In this document: in pieces, positions 44,212 to 53,477 of the stretch | How positions within the stretch are numbered: position 1 is the first letter of the stretch | How the letters are laid out: every line of letters starts with the position of its first letter | From: Porphyromonas loveana | GTDB taxonomy: Bacteria > Bacteroidota > Bacteroidia > Bacteroidales > Porphyromonadaceae | DNA length: 58,571 bases | Direction of reading: 5' to 3' | Assembly (NCBI RefSeq): GCF_003096695.1 | Contig: NZ_QEKY01000014.1 | Location: forward strand, 1 to 58,571 | Made by a program: the position numbers and the translations under genes | Notes under the pieces: model-generated | The model's database searches: none | Seen by the model: only the letters and a program-made list of their open reading frames with translations | What the model was told of the DNA's origin: nothing

Positions 44212-44694
44212 TTACTTCACCAACTCGCGTACCTTCTTGATCAATTCGGCCTCTCCCCCTTCAGTATAGCCGGTGTGGTTGTACACCACTTTACCTGTAC
44301 CATCCACGATGAAGACGGCAGGAATGAGAGATACGTTCATCGCACGCTTGAAGTCACCGTTGCTGTCCAGCAGCACTTCGTACTCCCAGCCATTACCATC
44401 GGCAAGCGGTTTTACCTTCTGTGCGTTCTGTCCTTCGTCGATAGAGACTGCGATGAGTCTCACACCGGTCTCGTCTTGCCAGTCGGCATAGACCTCTTGA
44501 ATAGCTTTGAGTTCGCGCAGGCAGGGCTTGCAGTTAGTGGCGAAGAAGCTGATGATCATAGGCTTACCATCGTTCTCTAACTTACTGGTTTCCACTGTCT
44601 TACCTTCTATATTTTTCAAACTAACGGCCGGAAGTTGCGCGAATGCGTTTAGGCCGAAGAACAACCCCAAAAGGGTGATAATGAACCTCTTCAT
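44212..44694 (-). CDS. TlpA/ResA-like periplasmic thioredoxin
   Basis: A 160-residue redoxin with signal peptide to ~20 (GLNAFAQ) and the active site FFATNCKPCLRE (Cys55, Cys58). The KPMIISFFATNC strand and late KVVYNHTGYTEG (cis-Pro region around SLIPAVFIV) complete the fold. TlpA-type proteins reduce disulfides in exported proteins. It is the first gene of a four-gene operon whose other members are an outer membrane barrel, a CxxC lipoprotein and a T9SS cargo. A perfect -7 element lies 38 nt upstream. Confidence 0.9.
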   Translation of the reverse strand: MKRFIITLLGLFFGLNAFAQLPAVSLKNIEGKTVETSKLENDGKPMIISFFATNCKPCLRELKAIQEVYADWQDETGVRLIAVSIDEGQNAQKVKPLADGNGWEYEVLLDSNGDFKRAMNVSLIPAVFIVDGTGKVVYNHTGYTEGGEAELIKKVRELVK

Positions 44695-44731
44695 CTTTTG
44701 TTTTTCTTTTAATGTTGTTTTTGGTTGCCGA

Positions 44732-44739
44732 CAAATATA
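44732..44739 (-). promoter_or_regulatory. -7 promoter element of the TlpA-DUF6029-Omp28-CTD operon
   Basis: Minus strand TATATTTG, exact TAnnTTTG match, giving a leader of ~30 nt. No clean -33 TTG. Confidence 0.6.
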
Positions 44740-44812
44740 GTGTTTTTCTCAGAACGTAGGCTTTTGGCACGAAAATCTTACACTTTGATAAAGTGCACGA
44801 TGGCAAAAGCTA

Positions 44813-44851
44813 CGGCCACCCCTCACTGCAAAATGCCATGAAAGGTGGCCG
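44813..44851 (-). terminator. Hairpin after the small barrel gene
   Basis: CGGCCACC pairs with GGTGGCCG over a 23-nt loop; on the minus strand tagcttttg follows. Likely, though weak, terminator of the dapA-bioD-barrel direction. Confidence 0.45.
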
Positions 44852-44881
44852 ACATAGTGCGGACTCTCAGCCCACTATTAA

Positions 44882-45475
44882 TTAGAAACTGTAGCCGATC
44901 GAGAGCGTAGGCCAGAGTACCGGCGTGGAGATATAATCGTCTCCTAAGGGAAGTTTGAACATCGGGCTGATCGCCAGTCTGAACACAAAGCCTCCTTGCG
45001 GACGTTGATAGCGATAGCCAACGGTGGCATTGCCACTTACGATTATACCGGTACCTTGGGCAGTATAGTTCTCGTTATATGAGAAAGACTCTACGTTGCT
45101 GGTTGCGATCGACGATACGAGCCCAATCCCTACCTCCAAGTGGTGATTTTTGGGGCCTATCAAGGCATTACATTCGACGGGAATGCTCCAAAAATTGGCA
45201 CGTACGTTAGCGTAGTAATAACCGCCCCCCTGCTCATGGTACGAGCCAGAACCTTCACCACCAAACCAACCGAGGCCGGTTCTGATCCCGATGTCATTGA
45301 TTCTCTCTCCGAAACGATATTCGTACGAAGCCCCCAAGGCAAGCTTATTGCCGAGAAGATCGGCCGTTACATGGTGGCGTTTGAGAGGACGCTCTTCGGT
45401 CGTTTGGGCCGAGAGACTGCTTGCGCAGCAAAGTGTGGCGAGTCCGATGAGCAGTAGTGTGAGCTGTTTTTTCAT
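44882..45475 (-). CDS. Small outer membrane beta-barrel protein, unknown function
   Basis: A 197-residue secreted protein from the ATG at 45475 (MKKQLTLLLIGLATL); an upstream ATG at 45541 adds 22 residues before the signal peptide and is unlikely. Signal peptide to ~23 (SSLSAQ), then about eight beta strands, ending TLSIGYSF with C-terminal Phe, typical of an 8-stranded barrel (OmpX/OmpA-like size). No binding motif recognised. bioD ends 87 bp upstream on the same strand. Confidence 0.78.
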   Translation of the reverse strand: MKKQLTLLLIGLATLCCASSLSAQTTEERPLKRHHVTADLLGNKLALGASYEYRFGERINDIGIRTGLGWFGGEGSGSYHEQGGGYYYANVRANFWSIPVECNALIGPKNHHLEVGIGLVSSIATSNVESFSYNENYTAQGTGIIVSGNATVGYRYQRPQGGFVFRLAISPMFKLPLGDDYISTPVLWPTLSIGYSF

Positions 45476-45562
45476 TTTTACACTTTTCTTTTTATGGATT
45501 AACGGCCGCGAAAGTAAGAAAAAAGTCAAGAGTAAAAACAAAACACATTGCCGTGAAAACCA

Positions 45563-46210
45563 TTAACTCCGCGCAGGCATGACGATCAATTCTGTCTCAG
45601 GATGATATTGCCGCAAGTAGTAGTCAAGGTAGTCATGTGTGTCGGCCGCGATGCGTTCATCCGTGAGGGGATAAAGATTGTAGATGACCGACTCGACGGC
45701 GATGCCACGGTGGCGACAGATTTCGAGGTTGAGAAGTGTATGGTTGATGCTCCCCAACCTGCCACTTGTGACGAGGGCAATGGGATAACTGCGATCCGCC
45801 ACAAAGTCTGCCGTGAGGTAGTCTTTGGAGATAGGCACCATGAGACCACCTGCCCCTTCAAGCAAAACGCGATCATAACCACGTGCAAGCAGCGCCTCGG
45901 TAGCCCGATCAATAATGGTACAATCCACCGCTCTGCCGTCTATCTCCGCTGCGAAGTGGGGAGAAGCCGGATAGCTGAAGATGAACGGACAGGTCAATCC
46001 CATACGATCTTCCTCTATGAGGGGACTGCCGGTGAGGCGACGATGCGCTTCGATGTCCTCGGATGAGTCCACACACCCCGTTTGCACAAGCTTCTGGGTG
46101 ATAACCTTCTTGCCTGCCGATGAGAGACGATCGGCCAGAAAAGCTGTGGCATAGGTCTTGCCGATATTGGTATCTATGCCGGTGACGAATAGTACATTGT
46201 TCTGCTTCAT
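45563..46210 (-). CDS. bioD: Dethiobiotin synthetase
   Basis: A 215-residue BioD. It carboxylates 7,8-diaminopelargonic acid to dethiobiotin using ATP, the penultimate step in biotin synthesis. P-loop TGIDTNIGKTYA is at ~9-20, KLVQTGC at ~40 with the substrate-binding Lys/Thr, and LLEGAGGLMVPI at ~117. I start at the ATG at 46210; a TTG at 46216 would add only two residues. No other bio gene is adjacent. dapA ends 70 bp upstream. Confidence 0.95.
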   Translation of the reverse strand: MKQNNVLFVTGIDTNIGKTYATAFLADRLSSAGKKVITQKLVQTGCVDSSEDIEAHRRLTGSPLIEEDRMGLTCPFIFSYPASPHFAAEIDGRAVDCTIIDRATEALLARGYDRVLLEGAGGLMVPISKDYLTADFVADRSYPIALVTSGRLGSINHTLLNLEICRHRGIAVESVIYNLYPLTDERIAADTHDYLDYYLRQYHPETELIVMPARS

Positions 46211-46280
46211 GGACAAGGTTGTGATGAGAATGATTAGAAATAGGAGTCAAGCCTATGGGCCTACACCTCTTTTCGTCCGA

Positions 46281-47186
46281 TCAGGAAAGCTCGGCTGCCT
46301 GCTCGATCTGCTGACGCACACGCGCAATGAGTGTAGCGGTAGAATCCGAAGCCGGCACAAGGGGCAGCCTGAGACGATTGTGGCGGATGAGCCCTTTCTG
46401 ATGCAGCAGCTCCTTTACACCCGCCGGATTACCATCCACAAACATGAGGTAATACATCCCTTCGAGCTTCTGCTGCACAGCCTCGGCCTCTTCGTAGCGA
46501 CCCTCCAATGAGAGACGGATGAGGCGGCTGAACTGCTCGGGATAGGCGTTGCCGATGACGGAGATCACTCCTTCGGCACCTTCCTTGATGAAAGAAAGAG
46601 AGAGATGATCGTCACCCGAGAGGACGATGAAGTCCGCCGGCTTGTCGGCCACGACGGCACGCACCTGCTCGATGCTCCCCGAAGCCTCTTTGACGCCAAT
46701 GATATTGGGACAGTCCGCAGCCAGACGTAGAGTTGTCTCGGGCTTGATGGACACACCCGTCCGCCCGGGTACATTATATAATAAGATGGGAAGATCAGTG
46801 GCAGAGGCCAGCATTTTATAATGTTGGTAGATACCCTCCTGTGTGGGCTTGTTATAGTAGGGAGCCACAGACAGGATGGCGTCCACGCCCGTCGTGTCCA
46901 TCTCCTGCAAGCGCTTGACGAGTCGCATCGTATGATTGCCGCCTGCGCCGACAACGAGGGGACAGCGTCCGCCGATAGTCTGCCGCACGGTGTCGATAAT
47001 AGTCACGCGCTCCGACTCTTCGATGGTGGGCGACTCGCCCGTGGTTCCGAGCACCACGATAAAGGCCGCTCCGTTGCTCACCTGATAGTCAACCAAGAGA
47101 CGTAGCGACTCATAGTCCACCTCTCCGTTTCCATCGAAAGGTGTAATTAGGGCTACACCCATACCACGCAACTGTGCTCTGTCCAT
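46281..47186 (-). CDS. dapA: 4-hydroxy-tetrahydrodipicolinate synthase
   Basis: A 301-residue class I aldolase that condenses pyruvate with aspartate semialdehyde in lysine/diaminopimelate synthesis. The catalytic Lys166 is in IIGVKEASG, Tyr138 and Arg142 in LYNVPGRTG, and GTTGESPT (~47-54) binds pyruvate. Length matches E. coli DapA. A -7 promoter element lies 21 nt upstream. Confidence 0.97.
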   Translation of the reverse strand: MDRAQLRGMGVALITPFDGNGEVDYESLRLLVDYQVSNGAAFIVVLGTTGESPTIEESERVTIIDTVRQTIGGRCPLVVGAGGNHTMRLVKRLQEMDTTGVDAILSVAPYYNKPTQEGIYQHYKMLASATDLPILLYNVPGRTGVSIKPETTLRLAADCPNIIGVKEASGSIEQVRAVVADKPADFIVLSGDDHLSLSFIKEGAEGVISVIGNAYPEQFSRLIRLSLEGRYEEAEAVQQKLEGMYYLMFVDGNPAGVKELLHQKGLIRHNRLRLPLVPASDSTATLIARVRQQIEQAAELS

Positions 47187-47206
47187 TGGTCCGTATGTTT
47201 TGGTAG

Positions 47207-47214
47207 CAAAAGTA
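47207..47214 (-). promoter_or_regulatory. -7 promoter element of dapA
   Basis: Minus strand TACTTTTG, exact match, leaving a leader of about 15 nt. No -33 TTG at the usual spacing. Confidence 0.55.
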
Positions 47215-47378
47215 AAAATAATGGAGCAATGAATAGAGAAGACTGCACGGAATTGCCACCAATAGCCGATGCCACGCGCCGAGACTCAAGCCTCCCCCGA
47301 CAAGACAATGCCCACGGCTAAAGGATTTTGACGCGTCCGCGTAAAAAAGCGTATAGATGTGTTACATTCTCCGCCTTT

Positions 47379-47529
47379 GCGCATTCCCGAAAAAACACGC
47401 GCCAAAACGAAATGATTTTGGCGCCATTTCGAAAAAATTTATGCGCCAAATCCAAAAAAAATTGACGCGTGTTTATGCCGCTTTTCGGCGCCATATTCTC
47501 CGGATTTTCGGCCCATCATTTTGAAGAAT
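47379..47529. repeat. 22/23-bp tandem repeat, seven units
   Basis: Units begin at 47379, 47399, 47421, 47443, 47466, 47488 and 47511. Most open with GCGCCA or a close variant and carry a run of T/A or CGAAA in the second half. The unit boundary gcgccatttcgaaaaaattt reappears, reverse-complemented, at 56.9 kb. It occupies much of the 526-bp gap between dapA and the A2M gene; the rest holds the two promoters. Confidence 0.8.
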
Positions 47530-47642
47530 GCACGCTACCCCGCCCTACTCGCCGCAGCAGGTTAAAAAAGATGAAACCCCGTGAGCCTTGTCTGTGTAGC
47601 CGGCAAGTGCGGAATACTCCTCTCTTGTTCCGCACAAACATA

Positions 47643-47674
47643 TTGATCACACATCACCGCTTTTTGTACCTTTG
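47643..47674 (+). promoter_or_regulatory. Promoter of the A2M-panE unit
   Basis: TTG at 47643-47645, 21 nt, TACCTTTG at 47667-47674. Full match to the Bacteroidetes promoter. The leader is ~33 nt. AGGAG at 47700-47704, 8 nt before the ATG, is an unusually good Shine-Dalgarno for this phylum. Confidence 0.65.
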
Positions 47675-47712
47675 AAAGAGTCAAATAGTAATTTTTAGCA
47701 GGAGACAACGCG

Positions 47713-50700
47713 ATGAGAATACAGATTATCCTCGGCCTGATACTGGCCTTAACCATTAGCATCGGCAAGACTACGATGAATGCTCAGAATCCGTACGCTG
47801 CCCTCGAAAAGGAGTTGGCACAATACCAAGAAAAGCGACGATCGGAAAAGGCCGCCGAAACAATCCTCAAAATCCGTGCATTGGCGGAGCAACGCCACGA
47901 TGCGCCCATGCTCTTACACAGTACCATGCTCTGGACAGACCCCAATGCGGACATAAACGACTACCCCGAGGAGCAGACCTTGGAGCGTTTGGAGAGCATG
48001 GAGCAGAAAAAATGGCTACGCCCCGCCGATCGTGCTATGATCGCCATGATGCGACTGCGCCTCTACCTTCAGTTTATTAGGACAAACAGCTACAGAAGCA
48101 TCAGCAATACGTCAGAAGAAATTAAGGGGAAGCGACTGAGTGATTGGTCAAGCCACCAATTGACTACAGCCTTCGAACGAGACCTCAAGCAACTACTCTC
48201 CTATCGCGATGCTCTCTTGAAGATGGAGACCGATGTCTACCGTCCGGTTTTCGAACAAAAACACAAGAATTGTACTGCACCTCAACAGAGTCTGTATGAG
48301 AGTTGCATGGAGGAACTGGTCAAGTATTGTTCCGAATCATATTCCATGGAACTCTTGCCCCTCTTACGAGAAGCTCTTCAGAGAGACCGAGACAGCTTGC
48401 CCGGCATGGGTCGTCGTCTGGCAGCAGCACACAGACTCTTGAAATACGAACGAGTAAAAAAACATCTCTCCGATGAGTCCTACGCGCAAGAGTTAGACAA
48501 GTTGATAGCAAAGTACTCGCAAGAGCCGAAGATCATCCCCATAGTAGCCGAACAAGCCAATCGTCTTGCCACTGCCCAACAATACCCCCGTGCACTGGAG
48601 CTTTGTAACACCTTTATCGGTCAATATCCACAGGCAGAGAGTATCAATATGCTCAAACAAGTGCTCACTTCGTTGATCTTGAAACCCTCACTTACAGCAT
48701 CATTCCCCAAGATATACCGCACTCGTCAGCCAAATACGGTGAAAATAGAGGCTCGGAACGTAGGAGTGGCCATCATCAGCCTCTATCGAACGGAGCTAAA
48801 CGGAGACACAGCCTCGGATCTTAATGAATCGGACTATCCTAAATACGCCAAAGGCACACCGCTACTGACCGAAACAGTACAACTAAAAAAGCGAGAAGAT
48901 ATGCTGGCCGATACGACTCTATACACGCTTCCCCCCCTATCTCGAGGAGTGTATATCGTCAAAATAGCGGGAGGAGCCTGTGCCCTGCCGGAAGCAATGC
49001 CCAAAGAAAGATATGGACTGATCTATGTGTCGGATCTAATGCTCCTGACACAGAATGCCCGGCCGGGAGTTCAGCTATTAGATGCTCACTGCGGGAAACC
49101 CATCATCGGGGCTTTGGTGGATGCATCAATATACTACTCGGCGAAAGAGAATAAGACCACGCTATCCCCCACAGACGGGTATGGCAGAATAGAAATAGCT
49201 GAGGACTACAACAGATTCTTTCCATATACGACCGACGATACAGCACACCCGACAATAGCCCCATATACCTTTTCACAAGAAGTAGACAAGGAAAATGAAA
49301 TACAAGAGCGACAACATATAGTATCGACAGACCGGGCCATCTATCGCCCCGGACAACGAGTACACTTTTTCGGACAATGCTATAAGGTCGGATACCATGT
49401 GGAGCAAGCCGAGGTGATACCCAACCAAGAAGTGAAGGTGTCGCTATATGACCCAAATGGAGAAGAAATAGAAACGCTGACCTGTCAAGGCAATGAGATG
49501 GGACGCTTCTCGGGTAGCTTCACGCTGCCGGCATCGGGACGATTAAACGGCGTTTTTAGCATTCGTACATCCAACAATAGCAACTATACTTTCCGTGTAG
49601 AAGAATACAAACGCCCCACCTTCGAAGTCTCAGTCACGAGCCCAACCACTGCGTATGCCCTCGGCGACAGTCTGCACATCAAGGGAGAAGCCAAGAGCTT
49701 CACCGGCATTGGCTTGTCGGGAGCCTCTGTGCGCTATCGCCTGACGGCGAGATCCTTTAGTCGCCGATGGTGGATAGGACATGCAGAACAAGAAGTAATC
49801 GCAGAGAACACAGCCGTTACCGATGCCGAGGGAAGCTTCACGCTACCGATCAGCATAGTTGCTCCTGCAAGTTTGGGAGAGTATCTCTTCCTCAACTACA
49901 CCCTCAGCGTGGACGTAACAGCTGCTAACGGTGAGACACAAAGTAGTGAACTCAGAATACCCGTGGGCCACGAGCCCAAGCGTGTTCTGGTTTCTGTAGA
50001 TAAATACACAGAGACAAACGCAGGTAAATGGAAGGCAAACGATCTCCCCAAGCTGACCTTTAGTTTGATCAATATCTCCGGACAAACGGTAGAAGGTAGC
50101 ATCGACTATTTCTTGTCAGACAGCAGCGGACGCCCGATAGGAGAGCGATACACGACAGCTTCGGGGGCAACTATCGCTGCTCCTACGGCATGGAGTGATG
50201 TTGCCTCAGGACAGTATCGGGTACGTTATGGAGAGAGTGGTGGCGAAGAATCGGCTTACGAGAGTATGGACGTCTATCTATTCCGTCCGTCCGATCGCCG
50301 TCTCCATGCCCCGAAGAATAGGCTCTGGAGCTTTGTCGTAGAGTCAGAATATGACGAAAGACAGGCTGCCCGCATCTTGGTGGGGTGTGCACCCGAAGGA
50401 GAAAACCCCGAAGAGCTGTATCTATTCTATGACCTCACAAAAGCAGGAGCTTTCATCGAGCGAAAAATGATACGTAGCCGTTCGGGAGAGATCGTAGAGA
50501 TCGTTCCACAAATCCCCGCCAACTCTCAACCCGAGAATGCCCTGGTGACACTCTACTATGTGTATCGAGGGGAGTTGCACGCGACCAATATCGAATTAAC
50601 AAGGAAGCAGCCCAAGCACGAACTCACGTTGTCATGGAGCAGCTTCCGTGACAAGCTCAGCCCCGGCAGTCGGGAAACATGGTCGCTACGGATAGTAGAT

Positions 50701-53475
50701 GCTGACGGCAAGCCTCAATCCCAGGCCATGCTGGCTGCATGGATGTACGACGCTGCACTCGACAACGTCGCAGGCAAATCGGACTTCTACGAACAAACGT
50801 TCCTCAAGCGCACTAACGTCAACTCTTTGATTACAAGAGATTATCCACGAAGCGACTATGAAATTGAGACTGAAGATTCACGGAAGAATAACTTCTGGAT
50901 GCCATTCAAACAACCAAAGATTGAGATTCCACAGGATTGTGATTGGATCATGCACCCTTATTTCCCGGACTTCGGCATTGAGAGCGAAATAGTTGTCATT
51001 GGATATGGCAAATCATCAGGGAGAATAAACAGGCATTCTTCGAGTATATCAGAAGAAATGATGCCGACACTTGCCGTTCCGATGATGGCTAAGGTCGATG
51101 TCTCAGACAGTGCGTTCGAGACAGCGGATCAAGCAGCCAAAGAGACGAAGGTGAGCCTCCGCACCAACTTTGCCGAAACAGCTTTCTTCGAACCGACACT
51201 GCGTGCCAATGAGCGAGGCGAGGTGTCGTGGAGCTTCACACTGCCGGAGAGCTTGACGCGCTGGCACCTTTTCCTCTATGCACACAGCAAGGATATGCGC
51301 ATTGGCATGCAGGACGAGGCCGTGGAGGTGCGGAAAGAGTTTATGCTCACGCCCAATCTGCCGCGTTTCCTCCGGATGAACGACCGCGGTACGGCTGCTG
51401 TATTGATCCGAAACGAGAGCGAAGCGACACAAGTGGGCACCGTTTCCATGGAGATATTCGACCCCGCCACAGACCGTTTGCTCCGCAAAGAAGAACTTCC
51501 CTTCACGGTAGCTGTGGGCAGTACGACTACCGTTTCCTTCCCGCTCCTCCCCATTGCAGGTTATGATGCCGTGGGCGTGCGCATCGTGGCAGCGAGCGCA
51601 AAGTTCAGCGACGGAGAGCAACACGTGGTGGCTCAGCTGCCCGCGACAGAGCGTGTAGTGGAGACCATCCCGCTCATCCTCCACGGAGGAGAACCGCGCA
51701 CGGTGGATTTAGACAAACTCTTCCCCCACCGCAGCGGCCGACCGACAGCAGGCACGCTGGCACTACAGGTGGTGAGCCGTCCGATGTGGATCGCCCTGCA
51801 AGCACTACCTGTGCTGGCCACCGAAAAAGAAAGCAACGCCATCGCCGTATCCTCTGCACTATATGCCAACAGTCTGACCTCTGCTCTCATCGAAGGGCGC
51901 GTGACCGACATGCAGCACATGGGCGAAAGCATCCGCAAATATCTGGCACAACCCGTGGATACGCTCGCACAAAAACATCCCTTATCGTCCGACGAGCTGC
52001 CGTGGCGCGCCGAGATGTTATCCGAAAAATCCAATCGTCTCCGCCTGCAAGCCCTCGTAAACAGCGACAGTGTGAGCCGAAGAGAAACGGATCTCATCGA
52101 CAAACTCGCAGGGCTGCAGAAGGGTGACGGCACATGGGCGTGGTATCCCGAAATGCAGGGCAGCGACTATCTGACGGACTATGTCATGACAATGCTGGTG
52201 CGCTTGTCTGCTTTGAAGGCGATGCCTGCCCATACCAAGGTATCAACCATGGTGCAAAAAGGATGGCAAGCACTGAACAATGCGGCTGCTCGTCTGATGA
52301 AAGACATGCAGGAACAGGAGAAAAAATCCAACACTCGATACAAAGTTCTCCCCGACCGCGCACTCAATTATCTCTATCTCCTCACCCTTGACGCTCGCAC
52401 CCCCGACAGACAAGGCAATGTAGCTCGCTCCTATTTCCTCGACATCCTCAGTCGTTCGCTGCCGCACATAGCTGTAATGGATATGCCACGGGCTGCTATT
52501 GTATTGAACGGAGTGGGACGCACGGCACTGGCACAGGACTATCTGCAATCGATCCGCGAGCACATGATCCAAACGCCCGAACAAGGCGGACATTTCGCTC
52601 TCCCCACCGGTTCTTACTACTGGTGCGACAGACGCTACGGACTACAGACAGCGGCGATAGAAGCCTTTGCCCGAATCGGCACTCCGGAGGACAACAAAAG
52701 AATCGAATCCCTCCAGATGTGGCTCCTCAATCAGAAGAGAACGCAGACTTGGCCAACGCTGCCGGCGACTGCCGATGCCGTCTATGCCCTGCTCTTGGGC
52801 AACGGATCTCAACAGCTTGCGGACGCAACAGTAACGGCGGTGGCACCGACAAAAGAATTGTCCGACACCTTCTCTGATGTAATGGAGAGCCGTGTCATGC
52901 GAATAGAGGAGCTACCTGCCGGCAAACTGAACGCCGAACTGACGCGAACGGGAGAGGGCTTTGCTTGGGCTTCCTTCCTGGCCGAATATGATGCTCCCGC
53001 AGAAGATCTCGTAGCCACAGGTAACGGGCTCACCGTCGAGAAGCGTCTCTACATCGAGCGTAAGGTGGACGGACGCATACTCTTGGAACCGATCCGTGAA
53101 GGAGATATGCTCGAAGTGGGCACTCGCCTGGTGACGCATCTGATCATTGCGCCCGACAGGGATATGGACTTCGTCGTACTCACGGACAAGCGTACGGCGG
53201 CCGTCGAACCAATAGGACAGCTATCCGGTTATGCTTATGCCGCCGGCACGTTCTACTACTGCGAGATCAAGGACAGCAGCACGCGCTTCTTCTTCGACCG
53301 ACTCGTGCGAGGCACTTACAAACTGGAGTACGCCACGATGGTGGTACGCCCCGGGGCTTATACTTCGGGAATAGCTACTGTGCAATGTGCGTACGCACCG
53401 GAGTTTGCCGGTCACACGGACGGAGGCATGATCCTGCAGACGACTGCCACGGCGCATAACGACAAAACCAATTAA
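47713..53475 (+). CDS. Alpha-2-macroglobulin family protein without thioester
   Basis: A 1920-residue exported protein. After a signal peptide (to ~25) comes a helical region to ~340, then beta-sandwich macroglobulin domains, including the MG2-type STDRAIYRPGQRVHF (~536-550). The A2M domain is clear: TNFAETAFFEPTLRANERGEVSWSF at ~1155. At the place where thioester-bearing A2Ms have CxEQ, this protein reads LATEKESNAIAVSS (~1365), so no thioester can form. Around residue 1093 is IVVIGYGKSSG, like the start of a TonB-receptor plug, within a stretch that looks inserted. Bacterial A2Ms trap proteases or monitor envelope damage. panE follows 2 nt later. Confidence 0.85.
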   Translation: MRIQIILGLILALTISIGKTTMNAQNPYAALEKELAQYQEKRRSEKAAETILKIRALAEQRHDAPMLLHSTMLWTDPNADINDYPEEQTLERLESMEQKKWLRPADRAMIAMMRLRLYLQFIRTNSYRSISNTSEEIKGKRLSDWSSHQLTTAFERDLKQLLSYRDALLKMETDVYRPVFEQKHKNCTAPQQSLYESCMEELVKYCSESYSMELLPLLREALQRDRDSLPGMGRRLAAAHRLLKYERVKKHLSDESYAQELDKLIAKYSQEPKIIPIVAEQANRLATAQQYPRALELCNTFIGQYPQAESINMLKQVLTSLILKPSLTASFPKIYRTRQPNTVKIEARNVGVAIISLYRTELNGDTASDLNESDYPKYAKGTPLLTETVQLKKREDMLADTTLYTLPPLSRGVYIVKIAGGACALPEAMPKERYGLIYVSDLMLLTQNARPGVQLLDAHCGKPIIGALVDASIYYSAKENKTTLSPTDGYGRIEIAEDYNRFFPYTTDDTAHPTIAPYTFSQEVDKENEIQERQHIVSTDRAIYRPGQRVHFFGQCYKVGYHVEQAEVIPNQEVKVSLYDPNGEEIETLTCQGNEMGRFSGSFTLPASGRLNGVFSIRTSNNSNYTFRVEEYKRPTFEVSVTSPTTAYALGDSLHIKGEAKSFTGIGLSGASVRYRLTARSFSRRWWIGHAEQEVIAENTAVTDAEGSFTLPISIVAPASLGEYLFLNYTLSVDVTAANGETQSSELRIPVGHEPKRVLVSVDKYTETNAGKWKANDLPKLTFSLINISGQTVEGSIDYFLSDSSGRPIGERYTTASGATIAAPTAWSDVASGQYRVRYGESGGEESAYESMDVYLFRPSDRRLHAPKNRLWSFVVESEYDERQAARILVGCAPEGENPEELYLFYDLTKAGAFIERKMIRSRSGEIVEIVPQIPANSQPENALVTLYYVYRGELHATNIELTRKQPKHELTLSWSSFRDKLSPGSRETWSLRIVDADGKPQSQAMLAAWMYDAALDNVAGKSDFYEQTFLKRTNVNSLITRDYPRSDYEIETEDSRKNNFWMPFKQPKIEIPQDCDWIMHPYFPDFGIESEIVVIGYGKSSGRINRHSSSISEEMMPTLAVPMMAKVDVSDSAFETADQAAKETKVSLRTNFAETAFFEPTLRANERGEVSWSFTLPESLTRWHLFLYAHSKDMRIGMQDEAVEVRKEFMLTPNLPRFLRMNDRGTAAVLIRNESEATQVGTVSMEIFDPATDRLLRKEELPFTVAVGSTTTVSFPLLPIAGYDAVGVRIVAASAKFSDGEQHVVAQLPATERVVETIPLILHGGEPRTVDLDKLFPHRSGRPTAGTLALQVVSRPMWIALQALPVLATEKESNAIAVSSALYANSLTSALIEGRVTDMQHMGESIRKYLAQPVDTLAQKHPLSSDELPWRAEMLSEKSNRLRLQALVNSDSVSRRETDLIDKLAGLQKGDGTWAWYPEMQGSDYLTDYVMTMLVRLSALKAMPAHTKVSTMVQKGWQALNNAAARLMKDMQEQEKKSNTRYKVLPDRALNYLYLLTLDARTPDRQGNVARSYFLDILSRSLPHIAVMDMPRAAIVLNGVGRTALAQDYLQSIREHMIQTPEQGGHFALPTGSYYWCDRRYGLQTAAIEAFARIGTPEDNKRIESLQMWLLNQKRTQTWPTLPATADAVYALLLGNGSQQLADATVTAVAPTKELSDTFSDVMESRVMRIEELPAGKLNAELTRTGEGFAWASFLAEYDAPAEDLVATGNGLTVEKRLYIERKVDGRILLEPIREGDMLEVGTRLVTHLIIAPDRDMDFVVLTDKRTAAVEPIGQLSGYAYAAGTFYYCEIKDSSTRFFFDRLVRGTYKLEYATMVVRPGAYTSGIATVQCAYAPEFAGHTDGGMILQTTATAHNDKTN

Positions 53476-53477
53476 CA

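Noticed and set aside
51814-51855. Frameshift or sequencing error as the cause of the missing A2M thioester
   Set aside because: The frame is open for 1920 codons and the surrounding residues align with the A2M fold, so the loss looks genuine.
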